This document shows, piece after piece, positions 34,624-42,692 of a stretch of DNA of 64,000 bases. How positions within the stretch are numbered: position 1 is the first letter of the stretch; every line of letters starts with the position of its first letter. Source of the DNA: Acidiphilium iwatense. GTDB taxonomy: Bacteria > Pseudomonadota > Alphaproteobacteria > Acetobacterales > Acetobacteraceae. Made by a program: the position numbers and the translations under genes. The stretch is taken from contig NZ_JAKGBZ010000011.1 of assembly GCF_021556475.1 (NCBI RefSeq), positions 1 to 64,000 on the forward strand. Direction: 5' to 3'. The notes beneath the pieces are model-generated. The model searched no databases. It saw only the letters and a program-made list of their open reading frames with translations, and was not told the origin of the DNA.

Positions 34624-36096
34624 TCACAGATATCCGGTCCCGGCCTCAGCGGCGAAGCGCGCCGGGCCTCCTTGCCAGACGATCCTTGCGTGTTCGAGCA
34701 TATAAACCCGATCGGCGTGGGGTAGCGCGAAGGTCACATTCTGCTCGCCCAGCAGAACGGTGATATCGGTCGTTGCACGCAGGACCCCGAGCGCCTCGGA
34801 CAACTGGCCGAGAATCACCGGCGCAAGCCCGAGGGTCGGCTCGTCGAGAATGAGCAGGCGCGGCTTCATCATCAGCGATCGCGCGATCGCCAGCATCTGC
34901 TGTTCACCGCCGGACAGAGTGCGCGCCTCCTGCCCGCCGCGCGCCTTGAGAATCGGAAACAGGCCGAACAACCACTCCCGCCGCTCCGCGACTTCGCGCG
35001 GATCGAGATGCTGCGCCGCAAGATCGAGATTGTCGGCAACACTCATCGCGCCGAACAATTCCCGCGTCTCCGGGCATTGAACGATGCCGGATCGGGCAAT
35101 CACGGCGGCGCTTTCGCGGCCGCGTACCACGCCATCCCATGCGATCGTGCCGCGATAGGGCACGAGGCCGGAAATCGCGTTGAACAACGAGGTTTTACCC
35201 GCGCCGTTGAGCCCGACGATCGAGACGAACTCGCCCGCGTGAACCGTCAGAGAAACATCGTCCAATGCCTGCGCTTTGCCGTAGAACAGGCTGAGATTGT
35301 CCACCTTCAGCAGCGCCTTGCGGGCCGCGATCTCGGCTTCCGGGCGCTCATGCGTTTCGATGCCGCCGCCGATATAGACGCGGCGGACCGTCTCGTTGCG
35401 CATCACCGCCTCCGGGCTCCCTTCGGCGATCTTCTCGCCGAGATAAAGCGCCAACACCCGGTCGGCGAGCGAGGCGATGCTTTTCACATTGTGATCGACC
35501 AGCATGACCGCACGGCCCTGATCGCGAAACCGGCTGATCAATGCGGAGAAATCTTGAACCTCCGCGCGCGTCAGACCGGCAAACGGCTCGTCGATCAGCA
35601 CCACGCGCGGATCGCGCGCGATCGCCTTGGCAAGTTCCATGCGGCGCAGATCCGCGAAGGGCAGCGTCGCCGGCAGGCGATCGAGCACCGCCCCGAGTCC
35701 GCATTCCTCCGCGATGATCCGGGCCCGATCGACTGCTCCCGGCGGCGGACGCAACCCGTCGATCCGGTCGGGCAGAAGCCCCAGCAGGATGTTCTCGATC
35801 ACGGTTTGCAGGCGCAGCGGCCGCGAATGCTGAAACACGATGCCGACGCCGGCGCGCGCGATCTCGAAAACCGGCCTGCCCGCGATATCGGCGCCATCGA
35901 GCACGATGCGCCCCGCAGTCGGCCGGACCACTCCCATGATCATCTGCATCACGGTGGATTTACCCGACCCGTTCGGGCCGATCAGTCCGAGAATCTCGCC
36001 GGGATATAACGCGAAATCGAGCGACTTCACCGCGACAAGACCGCCGAAACGCTTGTGCAGCGCGGACACCGCGAGACGCGGCGAAGCGTCGTTCAC
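34624..36096 (-). CDS. Fused LivG-LivF ATP-binding protein of a branched-chain amino acid-type ABC transporter
   Basis: 490 residues, two ATPase domains in one chain. Domain 1 (about 8-250, LivG-like) has Walker A GPNGSGKST (40-48), Walker B VVLIDEP and an altered signature, LPFADLRRMELAKA, where LSGGQ/LSYGEQ is expected. Domain 2 (about 260-490, LivF-like) has Walker A GLNGAGKTS near 294, a canonical LSGGEQQ near 393 and LLILDEPTLGLAP. The two ATPases normally come from separate genes. It overlaps livM by 4 bases and is last in the operon. Confidence 0.88.
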   Translation of the reverse strand: MNDASPRLAVSALHKRFGGLVAVKSLDFALYPGEILGLIGPNGSGKSTVMQMIMGVVRPTAGRIVLDGADIAGRPVFEIARAGVGIVFQHSRPLRLQTVIENILLGLLPDRIDGLRPPPGAVDRARIIAEECGLGAVLDRLPATLPFADLRRMELAKAIARDPRVVLIDEPFAGLTRAEVQDFSALISRFRDQGRAVMLVDHNVKSIASLADRVLALYLGEKIAEGSPEAVMRNETVRRVYIGGGIETHERPEAEIAARKALLKVDNLSLFYGKAQALDDVSLTVHAGEFVSIVGLNGAGKTSLFNAISGLVPYRGTIAWDGVVRGRESAAVIARSGIVQCPETRELFGAMSVADNLDLAAQHLDPREVAERREWLFGLFPILKARGGQEARTLSGGEQQMLAIARSLMMKPRLLILDEPTLGLAPVILGQLSEALGVLRATTDITVLLGEQNVTFALPHADRVYMLEHARIVWQGGPARFAAEAGTGYL

Positions 36097-37010
36097 GATC
36101 CTCTCCGCGCCGGCAGAAGACCGAGCAATCCGTCGGGAAACAGCACGATGACCGTCAGCGCGATCAATGCGACCACGAAGGTCGAGAGCTGGCCGATCGG
36201 ACGCAACAATTCTCCCGCCACGATCAGGAAGATCGCGCCGATCGCACCGCCGATGATGGTGCGCCGCCCACCCAGCACGGCGGCGATGATCACCCGCACC
36301 CCGATCGCGATATCGACGACGGCGCTGACCGAGGCAGTGCCGAGATAGAACACCAGGAATGCGCCGGCGAGGCCGGAAAACAGCGCCGAGACGGCGAAGG
36401 CCATGATCTTGTGTTTGGTGACGTTGAACCCCAGCGCCGCCGCCGCGATCCGATCCTGTCCCGCCGCCTGCAGGATCATGCCCAAGGAGGATCGCGCGAT
36501 CACCGTCAGCACGAGCCCGCTCGCCGCCATGAAGGCGAGCGCATATTCATAGTTCGGCCCGCTGTCGATCGAGAGCACGTCGGGCACCGAAAGTCCGATC
36601 TCGCCGCCGGTCACGCCAGCGAAAATCACGATCGCCTGCTGCAGCAGCAACACCGCGACCAGGGTTATCAGCCCGAGATAGGGACCGCTCAACCGCAACG
36701 CGGGGATGGCAAGCGCCACGCCGCCGGCGACCGCGGCGGCCGCGCCGATCAGGATCGCGAGCGGCACCGGGGCGTGCAGCAGCGCATTTGCCATGCCCGC
36801 GCCATAGGCGCCAAGTCCGATCAGAAAAGTGGGGCCGAAATTAACTTCTCCCGCATAGCCAAACAGAAGATCCCACGACATCGCGAACACCGCGAAATAA
36901 AAGGCGGTTGTCAGTACGCCGAGTATATAGCCATTGGCACCAAGCGGGAGCAGGGCAAGCAGTACCAGAATACCGGCCAGCATCAGCGTGCGGCGAAGAT
37001 TGCGGTGCAC
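36093..37010 (-). CDS. livM: Branched-chain amino acid-type ABC transporter permease LivM
   Basis: 305 residues, inner-membrane permease with eight to ten helices. Landmarks of the LivM family are AMSWDLLFGYAGEVNFGPTF, GAYGAG and the conserved loop SGLAGAFLVFYLGTASVS. GTG start immediately after the livH stop codon; 4-base overlap with the fused ATPase gene. Substrates of such systems include branched-chain amino acids, amides and urea; urea and short amides cannot be excluded here. Confidence 0.88.
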   Translation of the reverse strand: MHRNLRRTLMLAGILVLLALLPLGANGYILGVLTTAFYFAVFAMSWDLLFGYAGEVNFGPTFLIGLGAYGAGMANALLHAPVPLAILIGAAAAVAGGVALAIPALRLSGPYLGLITLVAVLLLQQAIVIFAGVTGGEIGLSVPDVLSIDSGPNYEYALAFMAASGLVLTVIARSSLGMILQAAGQDRIAAAALGFNVTKHKIMAFAVSALFSGLAGAFLVFYLGTASVSAVVDIAIGVRVIIAAVLGGRRTIIGGAIGAIFLIVAGELLRPIGQLSTFVVALIALTVIVLFPDGLLGLLPARRGS

Positions 37011-37886
37011 CTAACGCCGCCCCAGCAGCCCCTGGGGCCGCACATAGAGCACCACGACCAACAGGATCAATGCGGGAACATCGCGCAGCGAGGGCGAGAT
37101 CAGGTACGCCGTCACCGTTTCGATGTAGCCGACGATATAGGCGGCGATCAGTGTGCCCGACACCGAACCAAGCCCGCCGAGCACAACGATGGTGAAGGCG
37201 CTGCCGGTCAGTCCCGGAATGTAGCCCGAGCCCGAGCCCAGAAAACTGCCGAGCAGCACGCCCGCGATGCCGGCGAGCGCGCCATAGACCAGCCAGACGA
37301 TCAGATAGATCGTGCCGAGCTCGAAGCCAAGCAATGTCAGCCCGCGCGGGTTGATCGAGGCGGCGAGCAGCCGCTTGCCGATCCTGGTGCGATTGACCAG
37401 GAGCCATAAGCCGCCCATCGCCAGCCAGGCGATCGCCGCGATCAGCAATTCGTTGATCGGCGTGCTCACGCCGAACAGGTCGATCGTGCCGCCGATCAGC
37501 GGCTTCACCGTTACCGGACTGTTGGTGAAAGCGTAGGATAGGGCTTCCTCGATCATGACGCCCCAGAGCAGCGTCGCGGTCAGCACGAATAATTCCCGCT
37601 CCCGCGCCGGAATCGCGCGCGACCGCTCGATCGGCCGCACCACGCCGAGATAGGTGAGCAAAGCGGCGGCAACACACGCGGCGAGCCCCGCGAGAGCCCC
37701 CCAATCCGCGCCGTAACCCAGCGAGGTTCCGACGTACCAGGCGATCATCGCCGCGATCACCAGCAATCCGCCATGCGCGAGATTGAGCACGCCGGAGACC
37801 CCGAAAATCAGCGTGAACCCCAGCGCGCCCAGCGCAAAGAGCGTGCTGATCGCGAAGCCGTCGATCAGAATTTGCAAGGCGAGCAC
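37011..37886 (-). CDS. livH: Branched-chain amino acid-type ABC transporter permease LivH
   Basis: 291 residues, LivH-type permease: FALGALGFTLIFGVSGVLNL plus AHGGLLVIAAM at the N-terminus and GLTGSAFTIVVLGGLGSVSG near 220-240 are conserved. GTG start with GGGAG five bases upstream. Its stop codon abuts the livM start. A stem-loop in the gap before it probably uncouples its level from the binding-protein gene. Confidence 0.88.
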   Translation of the reverse strand: MLALQILIDGFAISTLFALGALGFTLIFGVSGVLNLAHGGLLVIAAMIAWYVGTSLGYGADWGALAGLAACVAAALLTYLGVVRPIERSRAIPARERELFVLTATLLWGVMIEEALSYAFTNSPVTVKPLIGGTIDLFGVSTPINELLIAAIAWLAMGGLWLLVNRTRIGKRLLAASINPRGLTLLGFELGTIYLIVWLVYGALAGIAGVLLGSFLGSGSGYIPGLTGSAFTIVVLGGLGSVSGTLIAAYIVGYIETVTAYLISPSLRDVPALILLVVVLYVRPQGLLGRR

Positions 37887-37926
37887 GCCGGCTCCCTTCG
37901 GTTCATCGTTTCAGATGGAAAGCGGC

Positions 37927-37946
37927 CGGATGCGCACAGGCATCCG
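37927..37946 (-). promoter_or_regulatory. Intercistronic stem-loop between binding-protein gene and livH
   Basis: CGGATGC (37927-37933) and GCATCCG (37940-37946) form a perfect 7-bp stem with a 6-base loop, in the 77-base gap. Such hairpins commonly protect binding-protein mRNA or weaken readthrough so that the binding protein is made in excess over the permease. Confidence 0.5.
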
Positions 37947-37963
37947 ACCACCATGGCCCACGG

Positions 37964-39202
37964 TCACGATTTTGCAGGCAGCTTCACGAAGCTCGGAAAT
38001 ACCGGCTTTGCATTGGCGAGGTTGAGCGGCCAAATGCATTTCTGCACGCCCTTCTGCCACTGGAACGCCACCCCCGTCACGTATTTCGGGCCGTATTTCA
38101 GCGCGTGGGTGAACTTGCTCTTGGGGCCCTGAAACACGAGCCGCCCCTGCGTGCCGATCATATTCGTCTTGTCGAGGGCATCGACGATCGCAAGGGGTTT
38201 GGTCGATTTCGCCCGGCCGATCGCATCCGCAAGCGCATAGATCGCGTCATAGGTCGAATAGCCGGTATAGGCTGGCGAAATGCCGAATTTCTTCTGATAG
38301 GCATCGGTAAACGGCAGGGTTTTCGGCGTGATCGCGACACCTGGCGCCGAGGTGCTGCCGGTAATCACGCCTTCGGTCGCGCCGTTGGTCGCTTTCCAGA
38401 ATACCGAAGATCCGGCTTGCGCATTGATCCCCGCCAGCGCGATCGGCACTTTCTGTTCCGCCCATTGCACCGTCGGCTGCACACCGACATGAGCCCATCC
38501 GGCAATGATCACATTAGGGTGAAGGCTTTCGATCTTCTGGTAGATCGGCGTGAAATCGGAGGTGTTCGGCGCGAAACGAATATTGTCGAGCACTTTCAAG
38601 CCGACTTTCGGCAGGCATTTGTCGTAGCCGGCGTCGAGCGGCTTGGTCCACGCCGCATCCTCGCTCATCACCACCGCGGTTTTCATGTGGAATTGATCGA
38701 CCAGCGTCTGTTTTGAGGCATCGCACACCGCCTGCGCGAGATAGGCCGCCGGCAGATAGGCGTGAAAAATATATTGCCGCTGTTTGTAGTCGGCGTGGAC
38801 GTATTCCGAAAGTTCGTTGGCCGCCGCTCCGGTAATCAAATAAGGTTCGTGCAGCCGCGCGGCCCAGGGTTCGAGCGCGAGCGCCACTTCGCTCACGAAT
38901 GTGCCGACCACGGCGACTGCGTGGTCCTGCTTGACCATGCGCTGAAACGAGCGGATCGCATCGGTGGTCGAAAGGTGGTCGTCTTCGATGATCAGCTTGA
39001 TCTTCCGCCCGTTGACCCCACCCTTGGCGTTGATCTGGTCGGCGGCGAGAATGGCGCCATTGGCGATTGCCTTGCCCGGAATGGTGCCGAGTTCGGCGGT
39101 TATGCCGATCTTGATCGGCTTCGCGGCGTGCGCGAATGCCATCGGCAGGACACCGAGGGCGATGCCCCCCGCGATCACCGCAAGTCTCCCTTTTTTGGAC
39201 AT
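37964..39202 (-). CDS. Periplasmic binding protein of the Liv-type ABC transporter
   Basis: 412 residues. Signal peptide (about 1-27, VIAGGIALGVLPMAFAHA) and a Peripla_BP_6 domain: IKIGITAELGTIPGKAIANG, LAADQINAKGGVNGRKIKLI, VVGTFVSEVALALEPWAARL and PAYTGYSTYDAIYALADAIG. It captures the substrate in the periplasm for the downstream permeases. GGGAGA lies a few bases before the ATG. First gene of a minus-strand operon ending at the fused ATPase gene. Ligand class (amino acid or amide) is inferred from the family only. Confidence 0.88.
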   Translation of the reverse strand: MSKKGRLAVIAGGIALGVLPMAFAHAAKPIKIGITAELGTIPGKAIANGAILAADQINAKGGVNGRKIKLIIEDDHLSTTDAIRSFQRMVKQDHAVAVVGTFVSEVALALEPWAARLHEPYLITGAAANELSEYVHADYKQRQYIFHAYLPAAYLAQAVCDASKQTLVDQFHMKTAVVMSEDAAWTKPLDAGYDKCLPKVGLKVLDNIRFAPNTSDFTPIYQKIESLHPNVIIAGWAHVGVQPTVQWAEQKVPIALAGINAQAGSSVFWKATNGATEGVITGSTSAPGVAITPKTLPFTDAYQKKFGISPAYTGYSTYDAIYALADAIGRAKSTKPLAIVDALDKTNMIGTQGRLVFQGPKSKFTHALKYGPKYVTGVAFQWQKGVQKCIWPLNLANAKPVFPSFVKLPAKS

Positions 39203-39560
39203 TTCGGTCTCCCTTTTGTTGTTCTGAGGCTGATGTGGTTTTTGGTTCTTAAATTCCTAAAATCGCTACCGCGAGCACTCGGGAATTTCAGAACCACCAC
39301 ACAAGACGATGCCTCACATGCGATCATGCCATAGGTAGCGCAAACGACAAGGGGGATACGCATGGCGAAAACGCCTCCCGTTCCCGCGATCCGGCAAAAT
39401 GATCCGAGAACACAATAAATTATTAACTTTCCTCCGCTAGAACCCTGACCACGGCCCGGCGAACCGATGTCCGCACGATAGTTCTTCGCCGATCGTTTCT
39501 GAAAAGGTTTTAGAGGCAAAATGCGGTGGCGTTCATGACGATCCCCGACGGTATAGTCCG
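39203..39560. other. 358-bp divergent intergenic region
   Basis: Between the binding-protein gene (minus) and the secretin gene (plus). It holds palindromic copy 3 at 39244-39295, then an AT-rich stretch near 39415-39435 (ACACAATAAATTATTAACTT) that could carry promoter elements. I see no gene here. The secretin start has no obvious ribosome-binding site. Confidence 0.6.
39244..39305 (+). repeat. Dispersed palindromic element, copy 3
   Basis: Arms GGTTCTTAAATTCC (39244-39257) and GGAATTTCAGAACC (39282-39295) pair with one mismatch, followed by ACCACACAAG, close to the CCACACTAG edge of copy 2. The centre begins TAAAATCGCTACCGC, like the centres of copies 1 and 2. It lies upstream of the Liv-type operon. 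Confidence 0.75.
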
Positions 39561-40991
39561 ATGACGCCGGATTACGGACGATCCAGCCGCATTCTCGGGG
39601 CCTTCTGTGCGATTCCCCTCGCTGTCGGATCGTTCAGCGCCCATGCTCAACCGCACCCATTGCCGGGCATCGATGCACCCTCGCCAGCGCCGCGGGTCGC
39701 TGGCCGGCTCGCGATCGAACAAGGCAATGGCAAGCTGATCGCGCTGACCGGCGACGCCAGCAACGTCTTCGTCGCGGACCCGAAAATTATCGCCGTTCGG
39801 CCAGCCAGCGCGCGACGGCTCTTCGTGTTCGGCAAAGCGCCCGGCTTCACCACCCTGACCGCGACCAATGCGAAGGGTCATCGGATCGCGGTGTTTCGGG
39901 TTGCGGTATCGCCTGCGCGCTATCCGGCAATACGGGTGCAGACCGAAGCCAAGCGCATCGCTCCAGGTTCGGTGATCTCGGTTGCCAGCGAGGCTCACGG
40001 TATCGTGTTGCGCGGCACGGTGCCGACACCGGCGCAAGATTACCTGATCGTCAAGCAAGCCAAGCTCGACGCCGGGGCGAAGCAGAAAATCGTGAACGAA
40101 ACCGAGGTCGAGCAGCCGCAGCAAGTAGCGCTCAGGGTGCGGATCGCGCAGATGTCGCGCACCGTCACCCAACAGCTCGGCATCAACTGGCAGAGCGTCG
40201 GAAGCGGTGTTCCGATCGGCAAATTCCTATTCGGGTTTTCGACCCTCGGCAATCTGATCGGCTCGTCGGGTGGCACGGCGCCCGCGGGAGGTACGTTCAA
40301 TCTACAATTCCCCCAGCAGACCGTCCCGATCGACGGGATTCTCGACGCGCTGAATACCGATAATCTCGCCCATATCCTCGCCGAACCGACCTTGACCGCA
40401 TTATCCGGGCAAAGTGCCAGCTTCATCGATGGCGGGTCGTTCCCGGTGCCGGTTCCCGGCCAGAACGGCCAAGTGACGGTCGAGTACCAGAATTACGGCG
40501 TTCAGTTGAAGTTCAAGCCGGTCGTCCTGAACGACGGCAGCATCGTGCTGCATGTCAAACCGACGGTCAGTTCACCCACCACGCAGAACGCGTTTCAGGT
40601 CCAGGTCGCGGGCGAATCGATCGTGGTGCCATCGCTATCCACCCAATCCGCCTCCACGACCGTCGTGATCGGCAGCGGCCAGACCCTCGCGATCGCGGGC
40701 CTGCTCGATAACAGCAGTAATCAGACCGATCATGCGGTTCCGGCCCTGGGGCAGATTCCGGTTCTCGGCGCCGCGTTCCGCAACGACGATTTCAACCGGC
40801 AGGAGGAAGAACTCGTCATTCTGGTCACCCCCTATCTGGTGCAACCCGTCGATCATTCGAAATACCTGGAATCGCCGGACGGAGGCTGGACCCCGCCAAA
40901 CCAGTTGCAGCGTATCTTCCTGTTCCAGAACAACGGCACGGTGGCACGGCGGACGATTTTGCCTGGCCGGGCCGGTTTCATGCTTAGGTGA
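39561..40991 (+). CDS. cpaC: Tad/Flp pilus secretin CpaC (RcpA)
   Basis: 476 residues. Signal peptide (about 1-29), then a pilus-assembly N-terminal BON/T2SS-like region (about 45-165: LIALTGDASNVFVADPKIIA and KAPGFTTLTATNAKGH), then a secretin domain with VALRVRIAQMSRTVTQQLGI, LAEPTLTALSGQSASFIDGG and VPALGQIPVLGAAFRNDDFN. Secretins form the outer-membrane gate for the Flp pilus. First of three adjacent plus-strand genes; the ATPase, platform and pilin genes are not in this window. Confidence 0.9.
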   Translation: MTPDYGRSSRILGAFCAIPLAVGSFSAHAQPHPLPGIDAPSPAPRVAGRLAIEQGNGKLIALTGDASNVFVADPKIIAVRPASARRLFVFGKAPGFTTLTATNAKGHRIAVFRVAVSPARYPAIRVQTEAKRIAPGSVISVASEAHGIVLRGTVPTPAQDYLIVKQAKLDAGAKQKIVNETEVEQPQQVALRVRIAQMSRTVTQQLGINWQSVGSGVPIGKFLFGFSTLGNLIGSSGGTAPAGGTFNLQFPQQTVPIDGILDALNTDNLAHILAEPTLTALSGQSASFIDGGSFPVPVPGQNGQVTVEYQNYGVQLKFKPVVLNDGSIVLHVKPTVSSPTTQNAFQVQVAGESIVVPSLSTQSASTTVVIGSGQTLAIAGLLDNSSNQTDHAVPALGQIPVLGAAFRNDDFNRQEEELVILVTPYLVQPVDHSKYLESPDGGWTPPNQLQRIFLFQNNGTVARRTILPGRAGFMLR

Positions 40992-40996
40992 TCCCG

Positions 40997-41341
40997 ATGC
41001 GAGTACCCTGTTTTCTAACTCTCGTCCTGTGCATCGGCTCGACTCTGTTTTTGACGGCCTGTGCCGATTTCGAACCGTTCCAGCGAGCCGGCACCTGGCG
41101 CGAAACCGGAGCCGCGATGCGCAATGTCGCGGCTGAACTGGTCAACCCCGAAGACCTTGTCGATGGCACCAGTCGGCCGGTTCTGACCGGAGCGATCGCC
41201 GAAAGCGCGGTCGGTTCAGGAATGAAAGCCATCAAATCGACCCGTATCGGAATTGGAAATTCGACATCAGGCAATTCGATGACGGACAATTTGAGCGGGG
41301 CGGTGTCTGGGGGAATCGGCGTCGGAAGCGGTGTGCAATGA
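40997..41341 (+). CDS. Small lipoprotein of the Tad fragment
   Basis: 114 residues with a lipoprotein signal peptide (lipobox LTAC, C22). The mature part is polar, then Gly/Ser-rich at the end (GAVSGGIGVGSGVQ). It occupies the position of CpaD but is much shorter and shows no CpaD features that I recognise. AGGTGA precedes the ATG at 40997; it overlaps tadD by 4 bases. It may be a secretin-associated pilotin-like protein; this is inference. Confidence 0.6.
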   Translation: MRVPCFLTLVLCIGSTLFLTACADFEPFQRAGTWRETGAAMRNVAAELVNPEDLVDGTSRPVLTGAIAESAVGSGMKAIKSTRIGIGNSTSGNSMTDNLSGAVSGGIGVGSGVQ

Positions 41342-42132
41342 ACCGGCTGGACAAATTTATGACCAGTCTTGCGGCGATTTCATCCAAACATTTGGCCATC
41401 GTGATGTTCGCCGCGCTGTCGCTCGCGGCCTGTTCCGCCCAGCCGCAACCAACACCGCACCTCGGCAGCAAGACCCTGAACGTCGCAAGGACCGCACTCG
41501 CCGGCGGCAATCCGCAAATGGCCCTCACGATTACCGGAGCCGTACTGAAATCCGATCCCGGCAATTCCGAAGCACTGATCGACCGGGGCGACGCCTATTA
41601 TCTCATGAATGACTGCGCGCAGGCCGAAGCTGCTTATCAGCACGCGCTGCGCACGGCCCCGCACGCCGCAGGAGCCGAACTCGGACTTGGCCGCTGCACC
41701 CTGGCGCGCGATCCGCGCGCCGCCGCGGCCGATTTCTCACGCGCAATAGACGATGATCCGTCGAACGCCGCCACCGTCAACGATCTCGGCGTAGCGGATG
41801 CCGAAGCAAGCCGATTCGCGGCGGCGAATGCCGAATTCAAAAAAGCCTTGGCGCTCGATCCAGTGCTGGGCGCGGCTTCGGTCAATCTGGGCATGTCCCT
41901 CGCTCTCGGCGGCAATCCGGGCAAGGCCGAGACGATCCTGGGGCCGCTCGCGCGCGGACCGAGAGCGACCGCCAAAATCCGCGCGGATTATGCAACGGCA
42001 CTTGCCCTCGCCGACCACTCCGCTTCCGCCCGCCGTATACTCCTCACGGATATGCCTGAAGACGAAGCACAAAGCATGGTCGCGCAACTGGCGAAACTCG
42101 GTGCCAGAATCGCCCTGCCGCCGCCAAGCTGA
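41338..42132 (+). CDS. tadD: TPR lipoprotein, TadD-like
   Basis: 264 residues. Lipobox LAAC (C32) then tetratricopeptide units: ARTALAGGNPQMALTITGAV, NSEALIDRGDAYYLMNDCAQ, NAATVNDLGVADAEASRFAA and GAASVNLGMSLALGGNPGKA. TadD proteins assist secretin assembly and Flp pilus formation. The ATG overlaps the previous stop (ATGA). An in-frame ATG at residue 8 is an alternative. Confidence 0.8.
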   Translation: MNRLDKFMTSLAAISSKHLAIVMFAALSLAACSAQPQPTPHLGSKTLNVARTALAGGNPQMALTITGAVLKSDPGNSEALIDRGDAYYLMNDCAQAEAAYQHALRTAPHAAGAELGLGRCTLARDPRAAAADFSRAIDDDPSNAATVNDLGVADAEASRFAAANAEFKKALALDPVLGAASVNLGMSLALGGNPGKAETILGPLARGPRATAKIRADYATALALADHSASARRILLTDMPEDEAQSMVAQLAKLGARIALPPPS

Positions 42133-42227
42133 TCCGCCGGCGAATTTACAGACCACGCAGTCTTCGCACATATTGATATCAATCATGGCCCGCGCAGGCG
42201 GGGTCGATAATCGCAGGAGGTGACGGT

Positions 42228-42692
42228 ATGAACGAGGCTGCCGGCGAAGCTCGTGACCAAGCACCCAAGGACATCGCGCGCGCCGCTTCAGCGGCGATGT
42301 GGGCGAGCGATTCGGCAAGCCAGCGGCTTGGAATGACGATCGACGAGATCGATGCCGGTCATGCCGTGCTCAGAATGACCATCACCGAGAGCATGACCAA
42401 CGGCCACGGCACCGCCCATGGCGGGTTCATTTTCGCATTGGCCGATTCCGCCTTCGCGTTCGCCTGCAACAGCCATGGCGCGCGGGCGGTCGCGTCCCAT
42501 TGCGCGATCACCTATCTCCGCCCAGGCTATCTCGGCGATAAACTCGTCGCTCGGGCCCGTGAGGTTTCGCGCAGCGGCCGCAACGGCATCTATGATGTTT
42601 CGGTCAGTGTGGGCGAGCATGTGATCGCCGAGTTTCGTGGCCATTCGCGCACCATTGGCGGCTCCTGGATCGAAACGGGAAACGCTTCATGA
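42228..42692 (+). CDS. paaI: PaaI-type hydroxyphenylacetyl-CoA thioesterase
   Basis: 154 residues, hotdog-fold thioesterase. TNGHGTAHGGFIFALADSAF is the PaaI signature, including the active-site HGG and the acidic residue of the central helix; ITYLRPGYLGDKLVARA follows. It hydrolyses stalled ring-hydroxylated phenylacetyl-CoA thioesters. A perfect AGGAGGTGA lies just before the ATG. It overlaps paaK by 4 bases, supporting a joint role. Confidence 0.88.
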   Translation: MNEAAGEARDQAPKDIARAASAAMWASDSASQRLGMTIDEIDAGHAVLRMTITESMTNGHGTAHGGFIFALADSAFAFACNSHGARAVASHCAITYLRPGYLGDKLVARAREVSRSGRNGIYDVSVSVGEHVIAEFRGHSRTIGGSWIETGNAS

